Below are positions 32,035-42,828 of a stretch of DNA of 64,000 nt, piece by piece (positions within the stretch are counted from its first letter, which is position 1; each line of letters begins with the position of its first letter). The notes under the pieces are model-generated. The model was not told the origin of the DNA. It did not search any database and worked only from the letters and a program-made list of their open reading frames with translations. Source of the DNA: Sialis fuliginosa (Eukaryota; Arthropoda; Insecta; Megaloptera; Sialidae). Location: assembly GCA_961205875.1 (NCBI GenBank), contig OY540812.1, positions 1,612,001 to 1,676,000 on the forward strand. The letters run 5' to 3'. The position numbers were made by a program, and so were the translations under genes.

Positions 32035-32910
32035 CTATTTAACCAGTGGCGGTCTTTGTCGTGGTGTATTAAATGAGTGTAAAATTTCAATTAATTTATG
32101 TAAGGTGCTGGCACCAGTCTTGGACAATATCCCAGTGTTGGACATTTGTAAATATTTTATAATCTTTACAGCCACTGAGTGTAAAATTTCAATTAATTTA
32201 TGTAAGGTGCTGGCACCAGTCGTGGACAATACCCCAGTGTTGGACATTTGTAAATATTTTATAATCTTTACAACCACTGAGTGTAAAATTTCAATTAATT
32301 TATGTAAGGTGCTGGCACCAGTCTTGGACAATACCCAAGTGTTGGACATTTGTATATATTTTCGAATCTAGGTTCTATTTAACCAGTGGTGGTCTTTGTC
32401 GTGGAGTAAATGAGTGTAAAATTTCAATTAATTTATGTAAGGTGCTGGCACCAGTCGTGGACAATACCCCAGTGTTGGACATTTGTAAATATTTTCGAAT
32501 CTAGGTTCTATTTAACCAGTGGTGGTCTTTGTCGTGGTGTAAATGAGTGTAAAATTATTTAATTAATTTATGTAAGGTGCTGGCACCAGTCTTGGACAAT
32601 ACCCCAGTGTTGGACATTGTAAATATTTTCGAATCTTTACAGCCACTGGGTTCTATTTAACCAGTGACGGTCTTTGTCGTGGAGTAAATGAGTGTAAAAT
32701 TTAATTAATTTATGTGAGGTGCTGGCATCAGTCTTGGACAATACCCCAGTGTTGGACATTTGTAAATATTTTCGAATCTTTACAGCCACTGGGTTCTATT
32801 TAACCAGTGACGGTCTTTGTCGTGGAGTAAATGAGTGTAAAATTTAATTAATTTATGTAAGGTGTTGGCACCAGTCTTGTACAATACCCCAGTGTTGGAC
32901 ATTTTTTTTT
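32035..32910 (+). repeat. Tandem array 1, seven units derived from a family C end
   Basis: TAAGGTGCTGGCACCAGTC starts units at 32101, 32203, 32305, 32438, 32573, 32715 and 32858, giving periods of 102, 102, 133, 135, 142 and 143 bp. The long units add a segment with TTTAACCAGTG and GGTCTTTGTCGTGG. The core with GGACAATACCCCAGTGTTGG equals the terminus of the family C variant at 22763-22795. Open frames of 88 and 104 codons on opposite strands follow the 102-bp (3n) period and are not genes. Confidence 0.9.
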
Positions 32911-32933
32911 TGTACTAAATTATAAATTATATA

Positions 32934-33285
32934 TTTTGCGGAGCGCACTGGTTTCAATATTAGGTAGCGTATACGTTGTATTGTCTATGGTGATCACCGC
33001 GAAGTACATACTGACAATTAACGCCGCTGGCATTACGGAGCGCATTTTGCGGAGCGCACTTGTTTCAATATTAGGTAACGTACGCCATTTCCTTGTCTAT
33101 GGTTATAACCGCGAAGTACATACTGACAATAATTAACGCCGCTGGCATTACGGAGCGCATTTTGCGGAGCGCACTTGTTTCATTATTAGGTAACGTACAC
33201 ATGCATTTCCTTGTTAACGCCGCTGACATTACGGAGCGCATTTTGCGGAGCGCACTGGTTTCAATATCAGGTAGTATGTTGATAA
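32934..33285 (+). repeat. Tandem array 2, four units of about 111-115 bp
   Basis: TTTTGCGGAGCGCACT starts units at 32934, 33045, 33160 and 33241 (periods 111, 115 and 81; the third unit has an internal deletion). The units contain AACGCCGCTGGCATTACGG and CCGCGAAGTACATACTGAC and are GC-richer than the surroundings. No relation to array 1 is seen. The 132-codon frame here follows the repeats. Confidence 0.9.
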
Positions 33286-33639
33286 ATTACAATATAAATT
33301 GCCCCTCGTGTCACTCTATGCAGACTATAGCACTGTGCTATGCTATACAGATAAAACAGATCGCTGCCTGCTGCGAACAACATGGGCGTGTGTGTGCGTG
33401 CGTGTGTGTATTACGGGTGTGTATGTGTGCGGTGCTCGATGTGAACGCCAAGGTTTACACTTTTCAACAACTTTTAGTCTTTGTGACGTAAGTACGTACG
33501 CGCGGTGATATATGGGGATACCAATGAAACCTTTTACATGACCGGCACGCATGCATATGCATGTATGTATGTAGGTACCAGGCCCGCATTAACGTACAAA
33601 AATTTTAATAGGAATCCGGGAATTAAAAAAAAATTTTTT
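33286..33639. other. Spacer with (GT)n and ATGT tracts
   Basis: Imperfect TG repeats lie at about 33388-33432 and a TGCATATGCATGTATGTATG tract at 33550. Overlapping short frames on both strands reflect these tracts. Confidence 0.5.
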
Positions 33640-33802
33640 TTTCAATACGTCTTTTTACTTTCATATACTTATAAATACTAAAACTATGCACAAAACATTT
33701 TTTTTCTTGTTCGCCCCGTTTTGAAAATAATTTAAAAAATCCGTTTCCGGTTGTAAGATCGATTTAAAAAAAATAAGATGTTTTTTCGCAGACAAAAATT
33801 AT
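33640..33802 (-). repeat. Family E fragment
   Basis: AATCCGTTTCCGGTTGTAAG and CGCAGACAAAAATTA match the reverse strand of family E. It abuts a Helitron end. Confidence 0.65.
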
Positions 33803-34046
33803 GTATGTTTGTTACCTTTTCATGGCTAAATCGAATAACCGATCTCGATGAAATTTGTCAGGTAGGTAGCTTACATCTTGAAGGACATAGGCTACTTTAT
33901 ATATCGAAAAAAATGGGTATGACATTTGTATGTATTACCTAACCTTCTTCTTCTTCATGGGTTTTATATCAAGTGGATTTTCTCCTTTTCTAACAGCTCC
34001 TACCTAACCTAAATTTCACGCAAACGAAGTCGCGGGTAATAGCTAG
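33803..34046 (+). mobile_element. Helitron-like element, 3' part
   Basis: It carries TGTTACCTTTTCATGGCTAA, CCGATCTCGATGAAATTTG and GGACATAGGCTAC and ends GAAGTCGCGGGTAATAGCTAG immediately before T, the reverse orientation of the element at 14410-14917. The 5' TC end is missing. Confidence 0.8.
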
Positions 34047-34517
34047 TATTATGATATATACCTAGAAAAAAATTTTAGATCTGAAGTAACCAAATTAGAT
34101 CTTGATAGATCTGCATTTTGAGACAAATGAATGAATTTTCAATAATGAATGTCTCGTGTTATGAAGCCATATTTTTATGGTTTTTAGTATTAATTTTACT
34201 AATTGTTTTTTGTTATATAATTTTTTTTTTAGATTGATTTTCTTTGCAAATTTTTTAATGATAAAATTTGAATAGTTTAACATTTTCGTTTAGTCCGGTC
34301 CTGTGTGCACTGTGTTGACCAGCACACAAATATTCAGATAACTTTTATAGATTTAATGCCCTTTACATGCTTGCTGCTGCTTTCTTGTATGAATTGTATT
34401 TGTGAGAATGCGTTGTACATAGTAAATCTTTGCGGCAGTCGAGGCTTCCGCGGTTACATGAAACCGCTACATGGATTTTTATTTTGTTACTACTTTCAGA
34501 CGTATTTGCGTATTTAG
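34047..34517. other. AT-rich stretch, nothing recognised
   Basis: The 62- and 70-codon frames on opposite strands have no recognisable features. Confidence 0.5.
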
Positions 34518-35583
34518 CAGTGGCGAAGCGTCCATGGAAGTGCTTCCCTTGCTTTATGGGTGAATTAATACAAATCTGTGTTTTCAGTTAATAAATAAAT
34601 TAAAAATATTATCAGAATATTCATCTTTATGCGCAACTTAAACATTTTAACCAAATATCAAAAGTGGCATTTAATATAATACCTCTACGTCTTATTCTCT
34701 TGTATTTTAGTCGATATTTGTATGATGAGTTGAAGTTCACTGCAGGAAATTTCACTAAAAAAATTTGAATTTTTGATTTCGTTAAAAGTATGTTTGTTGT
34801 ATAGAAAATGACGTGAAAAGTTGTTTGTTTCAAACCGCAGGTCTGTATCTCAAACCGTTCTCGAGATATAGCCTTTCAAAGTTTTAGTTTTTTCAAATTT
34901 TTGGAGAAAAAAGGTCATAACTTTTGAACGCGTGGTCGGAATTGATTTTAGTTGACGGATTTGGAATCAGCGTGTCAAAATCTATATAATGACATGTACA
35001 ATACCTTAAAACTCGGGAAAAAAAATTTCGCGAAAAATCGAAAAAATTCAAAGGGGTATACCTTAAAAAAATGTCGATTTTTGACGAAATTTTTTTCGTC
35101 GGATTTTAAAGTATTATATATGTCATTACATAGATTTTGACACGCTGATTTCAAATCCGTCAACTAAAATCAATTCCGACAACGCGTTCAAAAGTTATGG
35201 CCTTTTTTCTCCAAAAATTTGAAAAAACTGAAACTTTGAGAGGCTATATCTCGAGAACGGTTTGAGATACAGACCTGCGGTTTGAAACAAACAACTTTTC
35301 ACGTCATTTTCTATACAACAAACATACTTTTAACGAAATTTTAAATTCGAAATTTTTTAGTGATATTTCCTGCAGTGAACTTCAACTCGTCATACAAATA
35401 TCGACTAAAATACAAGAGAATAAGACTTAGAATCATTTAATTATTATATAAATATATAAGAATTTATTTAAAAAAGTAAGAGCTTGAACTTAAGGTGTTT
35501 CATAACTAGTTTTTTTTGTTACTAGGAGGGGGAGGATTGACAAAATATGATTCCCTTATTAAAAATTTCACGCCTCGCCACTG
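34518..35583 (+). mobile_element. hAT foldback element, copy 2
   Basis: It has the same ends (CAGTGGCGAAGC and GCCTCGCCACTG) and the same long inverted arms as 7764-8831, with only scattered differences and small indels. The 8-bp flanks GTATTTAG and ATGTCCAT do not match, unlike copy 1. The two 62-codon frames on opposite strands again reflect the palindrome. Confidence 0.95.
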
Positions 35584-35996
35584 ATGTCCATACAAATACA
35601 GTATTGAATCAATTTACTCGAGCTCGTTGAATAGGGGGGGGGGGGGGGGGTGATACCCCGTTTGTAGTTAATAATGTTTAACACTCAATTTCTAGAAAAC
35701 TGTATATTAAATATATGTATTTTTTGTTTCAGTTGGAAATATTGGATTATCTGGCATCTTTAAAATTCACGGAACTTCTATATCACGTAAGTTACATAAC
35801 AAATTGTTTAACAAAATAATTAAAAATATTACCCCCCCCCCCTCCACCTCTAAACTGAGTAACTTTTGTCTGAAAAGTATTTCTGTAAACAGGTTACTTT
35901 TCGAAATAAAAATTCATCAATGTTTTAATTAATATTTAATTCACAATAACAATAAAATAATTAATCAATAAAAACAGAACGAACGTATAAAATAAA
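35584..35996. other. Spacer with a 17-G run and an 11-C run
   Basis: The G run is at 35634-35650 and the C run at 35832-35842. No gene is supported. Confidence 0.6.
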
Positions 35997-36490
35997 TAAG
36001 GTACTGCACCAGTCATGGCAAGGACCCCAGTAATGGCAAATTTTTAATTAAATGTACTGAATTAGAAATATGTGTTGATATTTGATTACATACTACCATT
36101 TCTGAATATTAATCTATATACATTTAACTGTCTTACAGCGTGATTTGATGACAATCGACCAATAGCTGTCAAAATGGTGGACTTTTAAACTAATTATTAG
36201 TATAATTTATTTATTAATTATTATATTATCACAGAAACTGCTTTACATTGTTTCAAATTTGAAATCTTTTGTGTCGTAGTACTTATCATTAGCAAGTGTC
36301 CATCTGGTTTTACCTTTGCCATTACTGGTGAAAAAACATAAACAAAATAAGGCTATAATTAAAAAAAAATTATTTGCGAACTTTGGTAATTAAATTGATT
36401 AAATAAAGAGTTACTTGTTTTATTAGTAACACGAGTTCATGAGAATTACAAAAAAAACAAGCAAATTAATCTGATGCCTTTACCTTATTA
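35997..36490 (-). mobile_element. MITE family C copy
   Basis: It starts TAAGGTACTGCACCAGTCAT and carries GACCCCAGTAATGGCAAA, TAACTGTCTTACAGCGTGAT and CTTGTTTTATTAGTAACAC in family order. The right end is altered but finishes near TACCTTATTA. Confidence 0.85.
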
Positions 36491-37119
36491 CACATTTAAG
36501 AATAAATTAGTACATACATAGAAAGTTACATATATCGTATCATATTATGATATACAGTATCGGAAAAATTATGTCCTGGGGTATGGACGCACAGACACAC
36601 AGACACACACACCTACACTCACCCACCCACCCACATACGCACTCACACACCCGCTCAGCGCAATCAATACACGTTGTTGTGGAATTTACACGTGTCGTCG
36701 GTCTGTGCAAGACAGCGATAGACTTATACGTAACACGTGCACTGGAGTATCTCTGTCTCGCTTGCGCACTGTCGTCGGGTGGGGGAACATTCGACTTATT
36801 TTTAAAAACAAATTGCCTAGACACTTGTCAGATATATTTGTATGTATTTGTAATAATCGGATTACATAATTTTATTTTAAATGCGAGAATATAATTTGCA
36901 GAATTATGCGCGGGAGGGGAGGGGAGGGGGTAATATTTGCGAGTATTGTTGTAGCGGTGTTTGTTGTCTTGATTGTTTATTTGTTAAAATGTTGGTAACA
37001 CTTGTATATATTTTTTTACGTGTTTTTTTATTCGATTAGGCAGGTGTGATTTTGTAGATATGAGTGTTTGTATTTTTTAACCCTTTAACTACGGCTGTCG
37101 TTATTTTTGATATTAAAAA
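36491..37119. other. CA-rich tract and CpG-richer patch
   Basis: CACAGACACACAGACACACA and CCACCCACCCAC tracts lie at 36587-36650. A CpG-richer section follows at 36655-36790 (ACACGTGTCGTCGG, TCTCGCTTGCGCAC). Overlapping 94- and 115-codon frames on opposite strands both start in the repeat, so neither is called. A G-rich run lies at 36910-36930. Confidence 0.4.
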
Positions 37120-37640
37120 ATACATCTGCCAAGTAAATGCACAGTGCTTCCTCGTGCTAAATTCACCAAATGTAGTTAATTATTGTACAATTTAAATAAA
37201 AACTTTTAGTGTTCAGATAAATTGGTTAACCCAGTGAATCTCAACCTGTGGGGGGGGGGGGCGTGATAAAACTAAATGGGGGGCGCGAGCATATCGAGAA
37301 AAAATAAGAAAAAATATTATAAATTTTTTTTTTAATTACTGAAAAAAACGCAATAAAATACATTCTGACAATAAAAAATAATATATGTACACTTATAAAT
37401 AGAATTGTATCAGTACTTACTGCACAATGTATTTAATTATTAACTTATCAATATTAAATTAAAAACAAGATTAATAATTATTAGTGACTCCCTTGGGCCT
37501 GTCTTGCAGAGCATAATTTTTCGAAATTTTAATTAAAGATATTAGTTCGAAATTTTTCTTAAGACGCACCTGATTATTTTTTGTATTTTTAATTTTTTGA
37601 CAATTTCAACCTAAATATAAATGACATTTAAAACATTTTA
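37120..37640 (+). repeat. Family F copy split by a hAT-type insert
   Basis: CATCTGCCAAGTAAATGCAC through AAATTGGTTAACC lies left of the insert. AGTTCGAAATTTTTCTTAAG with GCACCTGATTATTTTT lies to the right. The break is within GGTTAACCATTT of the reference copy. Confidence 0.8.
37232..37500 (+). mobile_element. hAT-type insert, CAGTGAATCTCAACCTGTGG end
   Basis: The left end is typical of a widespread hAT end type and is followed by a 12-G run. The expected inverted right end is missing, so the copy is probably truncated and its right border is approximate. No coding potential. Confidence 0.65.
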
Positions 37641-38109
37641 AAATTAAAAATTATTTAAAAAATATTAAAGAACAATGGAAGTCATGTATGGTTTTCCATA
37701 CGGATATTTTTCAAAAAAAAATTGTATACTTTTAAGTCTTCTTCGAGATGAAAATCTAGAACAACAACGAGAGAAAAAAAATAAATATGAAAAATATCTA
37801 CAAAGTTTAATTTAACTTTTCTCTAATAGGTTAAACAAACATCGTCAGCAAATGTTTTTTCATCATTCTCTTTTGATATCAGACAAGTTTTTATAAAGGT
37901 TCTTCAGCTGTAAGCACACAAAGTTGTGCAGTTTTCTTATTACTTGTATCTCCCGGTTCTGGGAAAATAAATACAAAACAAATAATAGAATATATTCGCG
38001 ATTTTTTTCCCCCACAATTTTAGATGGAGCGTTCAAGAATAGAAAAACTAGGGGCATAATAGCAACTGTGCCTCAACTTATAACGTGAATTGTCATTTAG
38101 CATTACAAG
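37641..38109. other. AT-rich stretch, nothing recognised
   Basis: The 64-codon minus frame at 37863-38057 has no recognisable features. CCATACGGATATTTTTCAAA near 37693 is a possible repeat fragment. Confidence 0.4.
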
Positions 38110-38453
38110 TAAGGTACTAGCACCAGTCTTGGACAATACAAAATGATAAGTACTACGACACAAAAGATATAAAAGAAAGAATCGTCAAATTTGAAACAAT
38201 GTAAAGCAGTTGCTATGATAATATAATAACTAATAAATAAATTATACTAATAATTAGTTTAAATGTCCACCATTTTGACACCTATTGGCCTCATGTGATC
38301 AAATCACGCTGTAAGACAGTTAAATGTATATAGATTAATATTCAGAAATGGTAGTATGTAATCAAATATCAACAAATATTTCTAATTCAGTACATTTAAT
38401 TAAAAATTTGCCATAACTGGGGTCATGTCCAAGACTGGTGCCAGTACCTTATT
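38110..38453 (+). mobile_element. MITE family C with two like ends
   Basis: The left end TAAGGTACTAGCACCAGTC with TTGGACAATAC is of the type normally found, inverted, at the right end (GTCCAAGACTGGTGCCAGTA). The normal left end and about 160 bp of interior are missing. The body CTACGACACAAAAGATATAA onward is standard. Confidence 0.85.
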
Positions 38454-38460
38454 AGTTCAT

Positions 38461-38665
38461 CTCAATTAATTAATAATAATTAAGTGTATTTAATTAGAAA
38501 TATGTGTTAATAATATTTCTAGTTCGGTACATTTAATTAAAAATTTGCCATTACTTGTTTTATTAGTAACATGAGTTCATGAGAATTACAAAAAGAAGCC
38601 CATGAATCCCCCCAAAAAACCCTTGCTCGTAAAGTGGCCAAGACTGGTTCCAGTACTTGATATCT
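38461..38665 (-). mobile_element. Chimeric family C fragment
   Basis: GGTACATTTAATTAAAAATT is joined directly to CTTGTTTTATTAGTAACATG and ends CCAAGACTGGTTCCAGTACT. Pieces from both halves of the family are fused, so this is a rearranged copy. Confidence 0.7.
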
Positions 38666-39504
38666 ATATTTCTAGTTTGTTGAAAATTTTCGCACGATCT
38701 GCAATATTTTAAATAATAGATATATTAATATTCCGTTCGGAAGAAAAATATGTATGTATCAAAAAACATCGTCTAGACGTTTGAAAAAAAATCGTAAAAT
38801 ATTACACTTCTGTCTTTTACACATATCTCCAAAACTTTTATACGCCCTTTAACTGGAAACAAAACATTATAAACTTTTTAAAATATTTAATAGCCGTTTC
38901 ACTGAAATTCTTTTTTCGTTTCTCCGCTAATGTGTTAAGTTATAGGTGTTTTTAAGTATTCGAACTTTTGTATTATTCTCGTGTGTCAGCAGTTTTTAAT
39001 CAGTGGTTTACACAGAATTAAGTATTGTTACTTGTTTTTTTATGAACGCTTTGGAAACGATGGAAATTTGGCTTTAATATTTTTATATGTATTTTTACAT
39101 AAATTACCGTGAAAAAACATTTTTTTCAAATAAAAAAAACATTTTGTATTTATTATTTTTCATGAAAAATAATAGATATCCGTAATATACTATGAGAACA
39201 TTTTTTGTAGGCAATTTTACGCTCTATAATAAATATTATATACATGTTCATGCTAATTGCTTTATTTTTTTAATTAAACGCAAAAAACAATAAAACTACC
39301 CTATTTGGACTTTTTTCAACCCTCATTCGGCACGGGAAGGGGTTGGTTTATCATGACCAAATTTAACACATATTCAACTCTCATGATAACGAACAAATTG
39401 GGGGGGTACGGAGTCAAAAATATCCAAAAAAAAAATTTCCTTCATCTATAAATAAGGACTACCCTAATGTATACATATGTACAATTTTTTTTTCGGTTCC
39501 GCAG
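38666..39504. other. AT-rich stretch, nothing recognised
   Basis: No gene or element border is supported. GGCACGGGAAGGGGTTGG near 39329 is a GC-richer word without a partner. Confidence 0.45.
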
Positions 39505-39996
39505 GCCTGTTTTAGCTTTGGATCAAAAGTTAACTGTTCCAAAATTTCAGACTCATAGATCAAACCTGTGGACGGCGCAAACCGAGTCTTTTTCCCATTT
39601 GATTAACATGGGAAAAATTACTTTTTTACTAACGTGTGAATATCTCGTTGAAAAATGTAATTATTTTAATTTCTTACAGCAGCATATCATAGAGAGTTAA
39701 ATTTCTTACAAAAAAGATCCCAAGTGCTCAATTCATAGATCGAATATTTTTAAAGATATGTTCGTTTAAACATTATCATAAAAAGTAAAATCAATTTTTT
39801 ATGATCATTTTTAAAATTTCTCTACAAAATTTTCCCCTGAGAAATTTTCAAAAAAAAATTTTTTTCAACGAGATATTCACGCGTAAATAAAAAATTAATT
39901 TTTCCCATGTTAATCAAATGGTTTGCGCCGTCCACAGGTTTGATCTATGAGTCTGAAATTTTGGGACAATTAATTAACTTTTGATCTAAAGCTAAA
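39505..39996. mobile_element. Foldback element, about 490 bp
   Basis: Left arm 39505-39657 (TTTAGCTTTGGATCAAAAGT, CAGACTCATAGATCAAACCT, GTGGACGGCGCAAACC, TTTGATTAACATGGGAAAAA) is repeated inverted at about 39860-39996. The centre of about 200 bp is AT-rich. The 77-codon frame lies in the left arm and is not a gene. Target duplication not found. Confidence 0.85.
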
Positions 39997-41160
39997 ACTA
40001 AAATAAAAATTAAATAAAAAAAAAACGCCTTAATTATTAAAAACTTAAGGGTGTTCTAAATTTCAAAACAAATTCCTAGAGAATATCACAGAATTAATAC
40101 CCCTTTCAAAGTGCTTGTAAATTCTATTTAACATAATTTTCAATTTTATGTTATAAGACAGCAAAAATTGTAATATGAAAGGGTAACTGAAAGATGTCAC
40201 CTTTTGATAATGAGTAAATAACTAAACTTTATTTATTTCAGAGCCTAAAATTAAACCATAGTGAATTCCCCGTTATCCCCGGGCCTCGTGAATGTCTCCA
40301 GCCTTGATCGCCCCAAGGTAACTCCCTTTCCTTCAAGTAATCCTAGTCAGGTGTGGGGTAGAATCTAATAAATAAATAGAAATTACTGGCTGTATTGACA
40401 AAAATGCTAATAAATAAAAAAAAATAAAAATTTATGTTTTATATGCAACTAATAAAACATCATGTTATATAACTCTATATGGGAAGAAGGGAAACGGTTC
40501 AAAGCACTTACGTAATAGACAGAATAAACTTTTATATTTTAATTTACCGAGATTTTAATGTAAAAAAGCTTTCAGAGACGAGAGAAAAAAATTAAATTTT
40601 CATTTTGGAATCTTAAAAAATAATTTACCGAAAAAAGTCTGTGTAGAATGCAGCTCTAGAAAAACAATGTTGACTTTTAATTCTTTCAAATAAACCAAAT
40701 TTAAATATCTTATCCGCATCTTTGTAAAATCCTCGACGTCACTTAGACAAAGACGCACATACTGTATTCTGTACGTTTCGATAGCGCTCTCCTTGTCTAG
40801 CACGTACCGAGTTTTTACGTCTTGTGTATTGTGCAAAGATTAATTTTGCTCTGAATATAAAAGAATAGAATTACAAGAATCCGGTAAATCTGGTAGTTCC
40901 GTCTCTGTCGCACGGATAGCGTTCCTCCTTGTATGCGCTCGCTCTGGAAAACCAGTGGCAGCTCGTTAAAAATGTATACGACGTTAAATTAATGTACCCG
41001 ATTCTTTTAGTCACGGAATTTTTTCTTTCTCTTGCGATTTTTCCCGAATTGGAATTATTTTTAAATTGAATAATTTAATGTGTTCAATGTCATTTTAACT
41101 TTAGTGTCGTTGATTTCATCGCTAAAGTTCGTTTATAAGATGGCGAGGTTCTTATAAATT
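39997..41160. other. Unassigned stretch with a weak minus-strand frame
   Basis: A GC-richer patch lies at 40255-40330 (CCCGTTATCCCCGGGCC). The minus-strand frame at 40600-40836 codes 78 residues of mixed, charged composition (start MHNTQDVKTR) and overlaps CpG-bearing text near 40720-40810. A second CpG patch is at 40890-40965. I do not recognise a product, so it is noted but not called as a gene. Confidence 0.3.
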
Positions 41161-41461
41161 AAGTTTTCGTATTAAAAATTTCATACGTTAATTACGATTA
41201 ATTAATTGATGAAATTTGGTAGGGAGGTAGCGTGCATCCTGAGGAATGTGGATGTCATTTGTATGCATGTTTTATCGATTATCATAATAGAAATCTGTAT
41301 TACTTAACCGTTTTCCTCTTTGAAGGAAAGGAAAAAAAATATTGAAAAATTTGAAAATTACCTTCGTAATGTAATATCTCTACTTTAAAAAATCTAGTGC
41401 AGCTGAACGCTAAGTTTTCGTATTAAAAATTTCATTTAGGAAGACGTTAATTACGAAAAAA
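41161..41461 (+). repeat. Partial duplicate of the adjacent Helitron
   Basis: AAGTTTTCGTATTAAAAATT occurs at about 41161 and again at 41412, and AATTTGGTAGGGAGGTAGCG with GCATCCTGAG repeats the start of the element that follows. The unit is a truncated, directly repeated Helitron piece. Confidence 0.75.
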
Positions 41462-42279
41462 TCCATATTTATATTATAAATGCGAAAGTGAATATGTCTG
41501 TCTGTTTGTTACCTTTTCACGGCTGAACTGCTGAACCGATCTTGATGAAATTTGGCAGAGAGGTAGCGTGCATCCTGAGAAATGTGGGTGTCATTTGTAT
41601 GCATGTTTTATTGAGTTTCATAATAGAAATCTGTATTACTTAACCGTTTTTTTCTTTGAAGGAAAGGAAAAAAAATATTGAAAAAAATTGAAAATTGTCA
41701 TCGTAATATCTTTACTTAAAAAAATCTAGTACAGTTGAATGCTAGGCCGGAATGTTAGCTATACATGCCCCCCCCCCCAGCTAATATGAAATATATATAT
41801 ATATATATATCTCAAAAAAAATGAAGAAAAAGATATTTTTCAACAAAAAATTAAAAAATGTTCTCGTAATATCTCTGCTTCAAAAAAAATCTAATGCAAC
41901 TGATTGTTAGTTATGCTGCCCCCCCCCCCTCTCCGCCCCTCCCACATAGCTAATATAAAAAATATATATAAAAAAAATTGAAGAAAAGGAAAAAAATATT
42001 TTTCAAAAAAAATTTAAAAATTGTTCTCGTAATATATCTGCTTCAAAAAAATCTAATGCAACTGAATACTAGGGAGGAATGTTACTTATACTCCCCCCCC
42101 CTCTTAGCTAATATGAAATATATATACAAAAAAAATTAAAGAAAATATTTTTCAACAAAAATTTAAAAATTGTTCTCTGCTTAAAAAAAAATCAAGTGTA
42201 ACTGAATGGCCCCCTTCGTCCCCACTTATCCCGCCACTGAACAAAACAAGGAACATTCGGAATAATGTCGCGCTGCTAG
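41462..42279 (+). mobile_element. Helitron-like element with internal tandem array
   Basis: It begins TCCATATTTATATTATAAAT after A, includes GCGAAAGTG, GTCTGTCTGTTTGTTACC and GCTGAACCGATCTTGATG, and ends GCTAG before T at 42279-42280. This is the 5'-TC...CTAG-3' pattern of the element at 14410-14917 in the opposite orientation. The second half is a tandem array with C runs. No Rep/helicase is encoded. Confidence 0.8.
41690..42215 (+). repeat. Tandem array of about 120-170-bp units inside a Helitron
   Basis: The units share AAAAATTGTTCTCGTAATAT, TCTGCTTCAAAAAAATCTAA, GCAACTGAAT, a C run of 9-12 and AGCTAATATGAAATATATAT. Four imperfect units are visible, the last lacking part of the core. Confidence 0.8.
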
Positions 42280-42439
42280 TATGCAAGATTAAGTATATGA
42301 TGAATGTAAAAAATATGCTAATGATTTTGGTTTTATATTTGCATTTATTCAAAAGTGCTGTACATTTGTTCTGCCAAATGCAATATCTATTCTATCTGTT
42401 TGTGTGTGTGTGTTTTTATTTTTATTTTCAAATTGTTTA

Positions 42440-42534
42440 CCGGATGACAAATCGGTTTGTTTATTTATAATTTCGTTTGGGTCGCCGCGCCAACCCCTAA
42501 ACATTAAATTAATTATATTCGGAAATTTCTCCAT
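42440..42534 (-). CDS. Weak candidate initial coding exon, product unknown
   Basis: On the minus strand an ATG in AAAATGG context at 42534 opens a frame beginning MEKFPNIINLMFRGWRGDP. After about 31 codons the DNA reads TCATCCGGTAAAC, which could be a 5' splice site (CCG|GTAAAC). The section is GC-richer than its flanks and its residues are less compositionally biased than most frames here. No domain is recognised and no downstream exon was identified, so it may be chance. Confidence 0.2.
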
Positions 42535-42828
42535 TTTTATTATTTGGGTTTTATGTGTTTGTGGTGATCAATAGACATGCTTGTTTTTTTTTATATTGTT
42601 GTTGACATTTATTTGTTTCGATGTTTGTATATTATGTTATTGTATTTGTAATTTTATTTTTCAGAAAACATCGGTTGGTTTGATTTATTATTTTTATATT
42701 TGGGGTGTAGGGGGTGTTTATATGAATATTATTAATATTTTCTATTGAAATAACCTCTTAAATATGTATTGGTTGTACAATAGTGGTAAGAATAGCAATT
42801 TTACATTGTTTTAAATATACACTCCTCA

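Noticed and set aside
32101-32910. Regularly spaced repeats resembling a CRISPR array
   Set aside because: Units are whole tandem copies without unique spacers, and the period is over 100 bp. They derive from a MITE end in a eukaryotic genome.
32035-33491. Frames of 66-132 codons through the tandem arrays
   Set aside because: They exist because several periods (102, 135, 111) are multiples of three. Products are internally repeated, and opposite strands are open as well.
36540-36894. Overlapping 94- and 115-codon frames on opposite strands
   Set aside because: Both cover a CA-repeat tract, composition is repeat-driven, and no product is recognised.
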